Part shown: positions 55,091-64,000 of the stretch, in pieces | Layout: each line of letters opens with the position of its first letter | Numbering within the stretch: the stretch's first letter is position 1 | From: Laccaria trichodermophora | Taxonomy: Eukaryota > Basidiomycota > Agaricomycetes > Agaricales > Hydnangiaceae | Length of the DNA: 64,000 bases | Assembly (NCBI GenBank): GCA_018417955.1 | Contig: JACTVC010000048.1 | Coordinates: 45,153-109,152, forward strand | Direction: 5' to 3' | Notes under the pieces: model-generated | Databases searched by the model: none | Told to the model about the DNA's origin: nothing | Seen by the model: only the letters and a program-made list of their open reading frames with translations | Program-made: the position numbers and the translations under genes

Positions 55091-55858
55091 CACTAAGCAA
55101 CTTCATGCAACACCAACCTCACACCTCACCTTGCATGGATCATGGTGTACGGTACTGTGGGGAGGCAGGTGACTTGTTTCTAGATTCCCACTCAACATAG
55201 TTTCAGCAGTTTGGTGTGCTTCAAAATGTGGGGTTCGGAACTGTTGTACAATGGGCAAGAGGTGAGTACAAGACATTATTCTGTTCTGAAATACACCCTA
55301 GACTCACCGCCACCTTCTGCCAGCAACACAACTCCCCCCTTTTGACTTGTCTTCTACCAGGCATCCTTCCAGAAAGCCAGGTATGCCTTGCACCTTTCAC
55401 ACTGTCCACCATGGCTTACGTTGATGGTTGGATAGACCTTTGAACAACGTGGAGGGGCAGCTTTGATAGCATTGGATCAGCATCGAGTGAGGATGATGGA
55501 CAGACATTGGAGAGTGTGCACCAAGTCCATGTCAATTTTATCACCATGCTAGGGACGAGAATGTCGTTGTACACTGATTAAATACATTCAATATACATTT
55601 TATATATTCAAATATAGTGTAGTGAGGAACATTGAGGGCCAAGTAAGTAGCATAAGGTCTGCTTCAGGGCTCTCTAGGGGTAGCTCAGGCCATCCTAGGA
55701 CAACCTCAGCGCATCTCAGGACAACCTCAGGTTGTTCCTGGGAAATCAAAAAAAGGAACCTGTACCTGGGGGCAACCTGATGCCCTGAGTTCCTGACAGC
55801 CTCTGGGTATCCAGGGTCTACCCTGGATACCCTCAGGGAAGAAGTGATTTTCCTGATG

Positions 55859-56313
55859 CAGGAAGGGTGCACTGAAGCCCTGACAATCAACCGCACCATT
55901 GCCCAGGATGCTTTCACATTCACCAAAGCTGACAAAACCTTGCTGCTCAAGCCCATGGCCTCCCACAAACCGTCCAACAAAGCAGTCCCAGATGAGAACC
56001 TCACCTGGTGTCAAGTCTCACTTGCCAAAACCACCCTACTGCATCACATGTCCCAGGCTGGTTGGCCTGAATACCTCATCATCATGCTAGCCAAGTTCTA
56101 CCTCAACCTTGAGGCCCACCCCATGTGCCACGAAGTTGACGGTGACACTGTCCTCCTTCACTACCAAGCCCAAGTCAGGTGCAAGTGGCATGAAGCCCTC
56201 AGAAGCGCTGACAATGACGAAGATGTCTTTGACATAAGCAACATCAATGACAGGTGCGTCGACACTATTGGGACAAAGATTTGGAATGCCCAGTGCAATG
56301 AAGGTGTCCTCAG
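55859..56313 (+). pseudogene. DIRS-like gag, middle piece
   Basis: EGCTEALTINRTIAQDAFTF, DENLTWCQVSLAKTTLLHHM, LAKFYLNLEAHPM, VRCKWHEALRSA, IWNAQCNEGVLR. The frame is open and stops exactly at a GT donor-like site. Confidence 0.85.
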
Positions 56314-57657
56314 GTTAGTATCCCCCCCCCCACCCTTTAGGTTATCCCAATGATACGCTTTGCACAGGGATGAACGTGAAAGTGTGAAACACACAAACAA
56401 GGATCAAGTGTGTTGGGGAAAGACCCTAACACCTAACACTCACACACACACACACTATCACAGTCTTGGTGCAAGAGTTCAAGGGCCTTTGGTATTAAGA
56501 AATACCTCTTTTGTTTTCTTAGGTTAAGTCTCAAGGGTTTTCGTAATAAAATGGGGTTTTATTATTGGTGTGGTATTAGAATAGTTCAATAGAACAAAGT
56601 ATGTCTTTCTAGGAACCTGGTTTCTCAAATGCAAAGTTCTTGATCACAGTTTTCTTTAATTGACACGAAACACAAATTTATTGGACTTTTATAACTCCCT
56701 TGAGCTTTTATTATGTCACTATGCTCCAAAACAAAGGGTACGAGTACGCTGTCTCATCTAAATGATACTGTGCTTAAAAACCTCTTATTCAAGTCTCCAA
56801 GTAAGTTGACTCCCAAGCACACTGGCTTCATTCACACTGTACTTTTCTGACCACAAAGAAAACTCCTTTAATTGATTACAACTGTCCACCTCCTAAGTCT
56901 CTACTTGGAGTGCAACTAGCTGGTCAACAGGGGATGATTTCCTGCCATTTGACCTGCCAGTGCACCTTCAAAAGTCTTGATAGTTTTATCACAAGATAAA
57001 AGACTGAGTATTTCCATATAAAATCCATTACTTGTTTCTACACCCTTGGTAGTAATGCAATCTTGTCCCTGCATTGGGTGGTTTACTCTAGAGCCTCTTT
57101 GTACTCTATTTCATGGTGAGTGAATCTTAGATAGGCTCCAAGTATAATGTCACGGTGCATACTGCTGCCAGCTCCAAGGCCTTTGTCCTATGTTCAGACT
57201 CGACGCATGTGCACTTTTAGTCTACTGAACCGGGTATGTTTAAAGACTCTCTATCATTGCAAACTGTACATAGTGTAGTTACAGAGAAGACCTTTTAATG
57301 GTAAAATCACGAAAATTGGATTTTATATGGTTGAATATGTTTCACCTGTATCACCAAGGCTGACGTACTCTGTTTCCCCCCACCCCCACCTTGACATTTC
57401 ATCTGCACCATGCATCCCTTGCTGCACACGCACCATGCATCCGTCGCTGCACACGCACCATGCACCCATGCACTGCTCACGCCATTGAACCACATGTGTC
57501 ATGTGCTCCCACAGTGCCTTAAACTATCCACTTCCATGTAAATTACACACCCTTTGCCCACATTGTACATACTTACGCACCCTGACATGTACATATGCAT
57601 ATGGATGCTGCTTCCCACATCATGTGCTTCCCTTCCCCCATGCTTGGCCATCATCAG
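56314..57657 (+). other. 1344-bp intron-like insert in the gag gene
   Basis: Begins GTTAGT after CTCAG and ends CATCATCAG before GCTTGAAGAG. Removing it joins VLR to LEEQLAK in frame. It contains a C10 run, a CA dinucleotide run (56441-56455) and CACCATGCATCC repeats (57405-57475). It is much longer than the other introns here, so it is either a host-type intron enlarged by insertions or an insertion at a splice-like site. Confidence 0.6.
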
Positions 57658-58197
57658 GCTTGAAGAGCAACTAGCTAAGACCACTCTGGTTACAGACCCC
57701 ACCAAGGCTTCTCACACCCATGGCCAGAAACGAGGCTCCCCATCGCCTCCTCCAGATCAAGAATCCTGCAGGAGAAACAGGCACCTTGCCAACCGCCTGA
57801 CAAAATGGGGCCAGCACTCCCCCAGCCCTCCACAGCAGCCAAAACAGAACTCTCCCACCAGAGATACCAAACGGCGTCGTGTCACAAAGTCCGGCGCAGG
57901 GTTTTTTCAGACAGGTGCAGCTGGAAGTGGGGCCTTCTCGCCTGCACCATCTGTCTTGGCTGTGGCCCCCACAATGTGTTCAAATGTGAGTCTGACACCC
58001 TGTGGGATGGATCCCCTGCTCGATGCAGGAAGAACAGCAATGGCCGCCTCGTCAACCCAGCAGGCAACATCCTTTGCTCCAACTGGCAGCAGTCAAATGG
58101 CTGTTCAGCCACCACCCACGACTCCTGTCACAAATGCTCAGGGTGCGGCAAATCAACTCATGGAGCTCAGAATTGCCCTCGAGCACAAAAGGCTTAA
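57658..58197 (+). pseudogene. DIRS-like gag, C-terminal piece with zinc motifs
   Basis: The first part, LEEQLAKTTLVTDPTKASHT, and a Pro/Ser-rich KRGSPSPPPDQES region are read in one frame. The zinc region CSNWQQSNGCSATTHDSCHK and the knuckle CSGCGKSTHGAQNC (CX2CX4HX4C) are in another (57805-58197), implying a frameshift near 57860-57960. The stop is at 58195-58197. The RT frame overlaps the end. Confidence 0.8.
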
Positions 58198-59100
58198 CGC
58201 AGCTTTGCCCTACCAACCTGAGGCATGGCGTCATCATCTCCTTGCAGCTGGCCTACAAGAAAAATACCCCAACATACCCCACAACATCCAATTTGGCTTC
58301 GATGCAGGTGTCAGACATATCACCCACACCTTCACTCCCCCAAATTGACCTTCCCTCTACGAACACCAAGCTGAATTCAACGAGATCGTGCAGACTGAAC
58401 TTCAGAAGGGTCGATACATTGGCCCACTCACCCAGGCACAGGTTGAGTCCCTGCTGGGCACATTTCACACATCCCCTCTCAGCATCATTCTGAAACCTGG
58501 ACAGCTGGGTAAATTCCAGATCATCCATAACTTGTCCTCCCCCCACTCCCCCCTCGGAACCATATCCTCCATCAACAGCTCCATCAACTCAGACCTATAC
58601 CCCTGCACATGGGGTACCTTCTCCACCATCTGCCTACTTGTTTGGCACCTCCCACCAGGCTGCAGTACATGACATTAAGGAGGCTTACAGAAACATACCC
58701 ATCAAACCTGAACAATGACCAGGTCTCGTTGTCCACCTCAATGAAGACAACAACTTCGTGATTGACACATGAGATTGCTTTGGTCTGGCCTCAGGAGGAG
58801 GCCTCTATGGCTGCATGGGCAATGCAGGAGCCCAAATCATGCACTCTCATGGCATTGGCCCCCTCTCCAAATGGGTGGATGATTACATTTTCTTCCGAAT
58901 CCTCTGCACCTACCTTGAGGAGTACAACCTCAGATGGGAATGGTGGGCATGATGCATTGCAGAAAACGGAGGTGAAATTCACAATGGTGGCTGTCTCTGG
59001 TTCAAGGGTGAAATCATGCCAAATGATCAGCCTGAGGAATTTGATGAGGATCTCCCCTGCACCATCCAAGACCTCTCACAAGCATCGAACAGGTTAGTCG
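58137..59100 (+). pseudogene. DIRS-like reverse transcriptase, broken
   Basis: Pieces in order: LNAALPYQPEAW, HNIQFGFDAGV, TFTPPN then TGA (58346-58348), RYIGPLTQAQVESLLGTFHT, SINSSINSDLYPCTWGT, a frameshift near 58660, VHDIKEAYRNIPIKP (palm), an in-frame TGA at about 58717, FGLASGGGLYG, and the active site KWVDDYIFFRI (about 58873-58905). Further stops follow before 59100. Confidence 0.85.
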
Positions 59101-59175
59101 CATCTGCTCACACCGCTCCAGCCACATTCTCACCCTGCTAACAGATCCTGCAAGGACAGACAGTTTACATACTGT

Positions 59176-60217
59176 ATGGCAGACATTGACGCTCTATCCG
59201 ATGAGCTGGGCATCTCTTGGGAAACCAAGAAAGACATCCCCTTCAGCTCCATCGCCCTCTTCATTGGCTTTTCTTGGGACCTTGCTAACCGCACAGTCAG
59301 CTTGCCAGAGAGCAAAAAGGCGAAATATCGCCAGGCCATTCTGGAATGGGAGTCCAAACCAAAACATACATTGGACGATGCACAGAAACTTTATGGAAAA
59401 CTACTACATGCCTGCCACATTCTACCTGCTGGATGTGCATATCTCACCAACCTGGAGGCTTTCATGGGAATATGCAACCATGACAGTCCTTTCTGCCCAT
59501 GTTCCCCTCCCCACCAAACTCCTAATGACCTTCTCTGGTGGAAGGAAAAACTCGCCCAATCAGTCGTCATCAGAAACATCCCTGGACCCCTTCCTATCAT
59601 TGATGCCAACGCTTACTCAGATGCTAGCTCAGAGGTTGGTATTGGCATTACAGTTGGCAACAGGTGGAGAGCGTGGAGACTCCTCCCAGAATGGAAAGCT
59701 AACAGCAGGGACATTGGCTGGGCAGAAGCTGTTGGCTTCTGGTTCCTTGTGCTCACACTTGCCCCAACCACCCCCAGGAGGACCCACATCAAGGTCTTTG
59801 GAGACAACAAAGGGGTTGTTGAGGGTTGGTGGAAGGGCAGGAGCAGAAACAAACTCACCAACAATGTGTTCAAACACATTCCATGCCCTTTCTGAAGTGC
59901 AAGACATCAGCTACCACACAAGATACGTTCCAAGCAAGGAAAATCCAGTGGACGGTCCATCTCAGGGAGAATACTACCACAGATCCCTCCTCCTTCCTGC
60001 CATCACCATTCCCCAGTCTATCTGACAATACGTATGTGACTTCGACATGCCTCTCTCACCAGCTGAGTCACTCCTTGTACAGCAAGGAAAGGCCCCCACA
60101 CCCCTTCCCAGAATCAACTGCCTCTCACTCCAACAAGAATGCACAGACATCGACACTGCACTGGAAGAGCAGGGCAGGACTATCTTCACCCAGATGCAGC
60201 ACTGGCTCGAAGACTAG
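59176..60217 (+). pseudogene. DIRS-like RNase H domain and RT tail
   Basis: LGISWETKKDIPF, FIGFSWDL and QKLYGKLLHACHILP connect RT to RNase H. The RNase H acidic residues are in AYSDASSE, IGWAEAVG and FGDNKGVVEG. A frame change near 59880 leads into YVPSKENPVDGPS (59186-60025 frame), a TGA at 60023-60025, then QYVCDFDMPLSPAES and the true end TAG at 60215-60217. The end overlaps the recombinase frame by about 390 nt. Confidence 0.85.
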
Positions 60218-61307
60218 TCGCTTCCCCTGTGCTGTACAGCACATCGCCAAGGCAGCAAAGCCTGCATGTTATGCTAAGGACCTGTGCCCCATCCTGTCCA
60301 CCAGGCGCCCTCACATTCTTGCTAGCGAACGCCTTCAATGCTGGATCCTGCTACATGGGCGTGAATCAGCCACAACCACACCTGCCAGCCTAACATCAGA
60401 TGATGTCCATCAAATTGCTGTTGTCATGGGAAAATCATGGGAAGATTCCACCCTAGCAGCCTATGGCTCGGGCCTGCTAAACTTCCATGTCTACTGTGAC
60501 CAGAAGAGCATTCCTGAGGAACAATGTGCCCCTGCCAGCCCAGTCCTCATCCATGCTTTCATCTCTGCCCTTGCAGGCACATACTCTGGAAGCACCATCG
60601 ACAATTATGTATACAGCATCTGTGCCTGGCACCTCATCCATGGCATCAAATGGAAGATGGAAGTGGCAGAACTCGAGGCACTCCTCAGAGCTGCTGAGAA
60701 AACGATGCCAGCAACCTCAAAGAGGAAGAAGAGGGTGCCCTACACCCCTGCCTTCATACTTGCAGGAAGGGAGCAACTCCAGCTAGATAAACCACGTAAT
60801 GCTGCCATCTACAGCTGCCTCGCCACAGCCTTCTACACCACAGCCCGCCTGGGCGAATTCACAGTACCTAATCTCAGAGCCTTTGACCCAAGCATGCATG
60901 TCAAACCATCAGATGTCTGAACCGAACTTGACCAGAATGGCCTTCACTCCACCGTCTTCCACATTCCCAGAACCAAGACCTCCCCCCACAGCGAAGATGT
61001 CTCCTGGTCCAGGCAGGCAGATGGCACCGACCGAGAAGCAGCTCTTGCCCATCACATGGCAATAAACAAGCCCCCCACTGATGGCCACCTTTTCTCTTAT
61101 CTCAAAGACAGCCGCTTCCGCCCTCTGATGAAGACAGAATTCACTCGAACGGTGGCTGAAGCAGCCAGAAAGGCAGGGTTGGACCCACGGCAAGGACATG
61201 GCATTCACAGGCCATCCCTGAGGTCCATGAAAACTTCATCAAGCTCACCATGCTGCAGATCCAGAGGTAGAGCTGCCTGGGGCCTCTCCCCCCCTCTTTT
61301 CTGGTGA
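59826..61307 (+). pseudogene. DIRS-like tyrosine recombinase, catalytic site damaged
   Basis: The frame is open from 59826, with recognisable protein from about 60390. Core-binding domain: GKSWEDSTLAAYGSGLLNFH and TIDNYVYSICAWH. The catalytic domain has the first arginine in TTARLGEFTVPN (about 60840-60858). A TGA at 60918-60920 (DV*TEL) interrupts, followed by STVFHIPRTKT and DGHLFSYLKDSRFRP. The second box reads GHGIHRP where HxxR (GHGIR) is expected, so the second catalytic arginine is changed to His. The frame then degrades. An inactive copy of the DIRS integrase. Confidence 0.85.
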
Positions 61308-62437
61308 GTCTTCCCCCTGCTCCTAAAGACTGGGGTTCTGAGACTCGCTCGACGTGTCGCAGGACTCCTAGCTATTGGGAGTCGCAGCTCATCTCAGTTT
61401 TGCCCTTTAGGATTGGATCACTCTGCTGGGACAGAAAGCCTCATGGCTTTCGCCCATTATCGCTACACAAACCATATCTCTCTCTCTCTGCACAAAGACA
61501 TTACTGCTACCTACCTACATAATTACAAGTCTACCCATGCACATAATGTGCTTGCCCTTACCCTAGACGCCCTCAGCCTAATACAAAGACCTCTGCCTCG
61601 CATATCTCACTGAATTGGATTGCATCAAGATCCTCACCAATTCTCTGGGTTCTCAAATTTAACAGAATTTAACATGTCCCTTGAATTCAGGTGAATAACC
61701 TGACTTACTCCTCAACACAGCTGACATTATTGAGCAGCAATGGAGCACTAATGTGCTGCATTGCCTCACCTTAAACTCTGGCAGTACGATGATGTCAGAA
61801 GCACTGCAATGATAACTCTCTTTCATCCTGCCATTAGTCTGTCATTGACAGTGAAACTTGCTAATTAATAATTATAAACTGTTAGCTTTGGGTTATATCA
61901 CAGTCTGTCTGTACAGGCATCATTGCACCAACTCTTTGGCTTTTTTCTTAGATTTTTTATCCCTCAGACTTCTATTGTATCTACCTATCCCTTCTTTTTT
62001 GGGGGATTCAACCCTGTCAATTTTTTTCCACCATTTTTTACAGTGGTGGTATGATCTAACTTATCATTGTCAAGCACCCAATTTTCTCAATTAATAATGA
62101 ACAGGGAAGTGGTGCACTATGTTAGACAACATCTCCCCATCACCTAGGCTTTGAACACATGAGAATTTATCAAAGCTGCTAGCCCCACAGGATGCATATG
62201 CCTTTGTCATTCAAGATAACCTCCTGGATTAAAGAAGGGAGCTTCTTTAGCAACTGCTTTCATACTCACCAGGAGGTTGGCAACTTTCTTCGACGAAGCC
62301 GATAATTCTGCTACTCTGCACAGAAATGTATTGAATGACTGAGAGGTGCGACGCGGCGTGTACATGCACTGTGTTGGCTAAGCTACGATTTTCTTCAGGC
62401 TTACACATCTTCAGATGTTGCAGATCAGTAAGAAACG
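61308..62437. other. No recognisable gene
   Basis: The first ~250 bases may hold the degraded end of the recombinase. The rest is AT-rich with T-rich runs near 61990 and no coding signal. The PWWP duplication starts at about 62438. Confidence 0.45.
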
Positions 62438-62740
62438 TTGGACTTTTGACTTGTGACTGAGCAAGGATTGTACTGCAAATCCCAAGGCCTAGAAAAATCA
62501 ATGTGAGTATAGAAAATGTAATGTCAGAATGTAGGGGCAGGCTTACCTCGCCACCTTCCTCGTCAGTGTCCCTCTAATTATTGTTGTCCCTGGTGAGCAA
62601 GGGGCGGGTCTGTGCGCAAAACGGGGTGACGTGACCGGAAACAGCCGAGGCCGCTTGTCTCGTGCTTCAACAAACTTCAATCATCATCCTTTTCGGTTTC
62701 CTCCTCACCGTCGACCACATCGCACACGTCGCCAGCCACG

Positions 62741-63747
62741 ATGAGCAAGAAAAGTAGCAAAGCGCAGCAGGCAAAAGTGGCCACGACGTACAACATCAAC
62801 GACACGGTCCTAGGCAAAGTGCGCGGCTTCCCACCGTGGCCCGGAATGGTGAGAGCCCCCTTCCTCGCGTCGAGTTACGTCCAACCGGGTCCTGAATCTA
62901 TGTCTAGGTCGTGGACCCAGACAACGTCCACCCCAGCGTTGCTCTCGAACGCCCCAGCAGCAAAAAGGCCACGTTCTACTGCGTCAGGTTCTTCCCTTTG
63001 GGTGACCAGTGTGTCCTTTTTTCCATGCGTTCTCCGCCCTGACGTGGCCCACACTGACACGTTGCATGCAGTGCATGGTTAGTCGAGAAAGACATCTCGA
63101 AGCTCCAACGACACGAAATTGAGTCGTACATCTCGGAGCCCCACAAAAAGTCGTCAGAGCTGTTGAATGGGTATCGTATTGCTTTGGACCCTGCGAAGTG
63201 GCTCGCGGAGAAAGAGGCTATGATCCAGGATACAGTTGACATGGAGGAAAATGCTGAGATTGATCAGCTTGCAGAGACGGAGGATGGAGAAGATGAAGGG
63301 GCTGCAGGTTCGCGTTTTTTTCATGTTTTGTTTCATCATCGTCGTTGACATGCTTATTCCTTGATTTGCTAGGCAAGAAACAAGGGAAGAAGAGGAAACG
63401 CGACGATGCTTCCGCATCTGTCAAAGAAAAGAAAGAGAGGAAGAAATCCGACAAACCAGCGAAAGCCAAGCCAAAGAAAGACGCTGATGCTGGAAGCATC
63501 ACAAGGAAGGCCAAGGCTACCAATGGCAATGGTGCCTCTAAACGTTCCAAAAAGTCTCAGGCGATGGTCGAGTCCGAGGATGAAGGTGAAGCTGAGGCGG
63601 AGGCGGAGGATGAGGCTGAAGATGACGCAGATGCTGGGCCTAGCACGAAGAGCTCCAAGAAGGCCGCGGCTGCGGTTGATAAGGCTGCTGCGTCGCCCCC
63701 ACCAGCGAAGAAAGCGAAACGGGACCGGGATGACGATGTAGATGAAG
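62741..63747 (+). CDS. PWWP-domain protein gene, copy 2 (partial in window)
   Basis: Exons 62741-62848, 62908-63008, 63072-63307 and 63373-63747, all with GT-AG introns (59, 63 and 65 nt). Spliced product: MSKKSSKAQQAKVA, PWWP core VRGFPPWPGM joined to VVDPDNVHPSVALERP, FYCVRFFPLGDHAWLV, then an acidic stretch (QLAETEDGEDEG) and a basic tail (KKRKRDDAS, KKERKKSDKPAKA). Likely a nuclear chromatin-binding protein. One notable change from copy 1 is EPHKKSS versus EPHKKWS. Exon 4 ends at a donor GTTAGT; the following pyrimidine-rich sequence runs to the window end, so any further exons are outside. This copy keeps all splice signals and is the better candidate for function. Confidence 0.85.
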
Positions 63748-64000
63748 GTTAGTCTGCCCTCTTTGCTGTTTTCTTTGTGGTTCTGCGATTCTGGTGGCTT
63801 GGTGGATCAGTGGAGTGGACCATCGGATCGCTCTGATCTCTAGCCTGTTCTCACTTCGTCTTTTCTCGCTGTTGCCATGATTGCCCTTTTTGCCCCTCTT
63901 TTCCCTTCCTCATCCTCTTTCAATGCCCTATACCCTTTTTCTGCCATTTCCCCCTTGTCTGAGAGCTATACCTTGCCAACACCCCACTTCCTCGAGCTTT

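Larger units (their letters stand above)
53691..55858. mobile_element. DNA transposon D, complete-looking copy (2.17 kb)
   Basis: Inverted ends CATCAGGAAAATCACTT(T/C)TTCC at 53691 and, inverse, ending 55858. Near both ends are CAGGACAACCT/AGGTTGTCC-type repeats. CA flanks both sides and joining them restores the gag frame, so a 2-bp duplication is possible but unproven. No transposase ORF. It carries a copy of dispersed repeat R1 and a ~162-bp tandem array. A truncated second copy surrounds the nest at 19.3-30.7 kb. Confidence 0.75.
53281..61300 (+). mobile_element. Second DIRS-like retrotransposon, degenerate and interrupted
   Basis: Plus-strand order: gag (53281-58197, interrupted), RT (about 58190-59100), RNase H (59176-60022), tyrosine recombinase (59826-61300). 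The order and domains match the element at 9405-13911, but the sequences are distant. Interruptions: transposon D (53691-55858) and a 1344-bp intron-like insert (56314-57657). I could not define terminal repeats. Confidence 0.88.

Noticed and set aside
1..64000. CRISPR array among the many short repeats
   Set aside because: The host is eukaryotic and no repeat set has constant repeats with unique spacers of uniform length; the repeats are satellites or transposon parts.

Overview
The window looks like nuclear DNA from a filamentous basidiomycete, most likely an Agaricomycete. The reasons are short GT-AG introns of about 49 to 65 nt, a NB-ARC/TPR STAND gene, a chromodomain Ty3/Gypsy retrotransposon, two DIRS-like tyrosine-recombinase retrotransposons, and fragments of PWWP, G-alpha, SRPK-like kinase and CTP-dependent diacylglycerol kinase genes. 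Most of the sequence is nested, decaying transposons. I see no bacterial-style operons, CRISPR array or rRNA, and I did not identify a tRNA.

Layout. 1-1050: GC-rich 22-bp tandem repeats, a pyrimidine-rich tract and a minisatellite. 1080-6227 plus 15951-16560: one Ty3/Gypsy relic on the minus strand. Its gag is split by a 9.7-kb inverted-repeat insertion (6228-15950) with ~1.97-kb arms. Between the arms sit a foldback element and a minus-strand DIRS-like retrotransposon (gag, RT/RNase H, truncated tyrosine recombinase). 17.1-19.3 kb: a dispersed repeat and a hAT-like element with a perfect 8-bp target duplication. 19.3-30.7 kb: a nest in which a fragment of DNA transposon D holds a ~0.5-kb hAT-like element, which holds a nearly complete chromovirus (LTRs 19758-20438 and 29837-30545), which holds a 0.88-kb palindromic element.

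31.2-43.6 kb is CpG-richer host-like DNA: a PWWP-domain gene copy, a stranded piece of a G-protein alpha gene, a degenerate SRPK-like kinase, a 1.67-kb segmental duplication and a third, internally deleted PWWP fragment. 43.9-47.1 kb: a STAND immune-receptor-like gene with 11 TPR modules, cut short at its 3' end. 47.1-53.0 kb: palindromic MITEs, a DGK1-like fragment and minisatellites. 53.3-61.3 kb: a second DIRS-like element on the plus strand, interrupted by a complete copy of transposon D and by an intron-like 1.34-kb insert. 62.4-64.0 kb: the second PWWP copy, cut by the window end.

Themes. (i) Reading frames of the young elements are broken mostly by in-frame TGA codons, and repeat copies differ by CpG transitions. 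Both fit deamination of methylated CpG. (ii) Two unrelated retroelements join adjacent ORFs with the same 4-nt ATGA stop/start overlap, and one of these downstream ORFs (364 aa, after a chromodomain integrase) is a protein I do not recognise. (iii) Comparing three PWWP copies exposes a probable splice-acceptor mutation in one of them.
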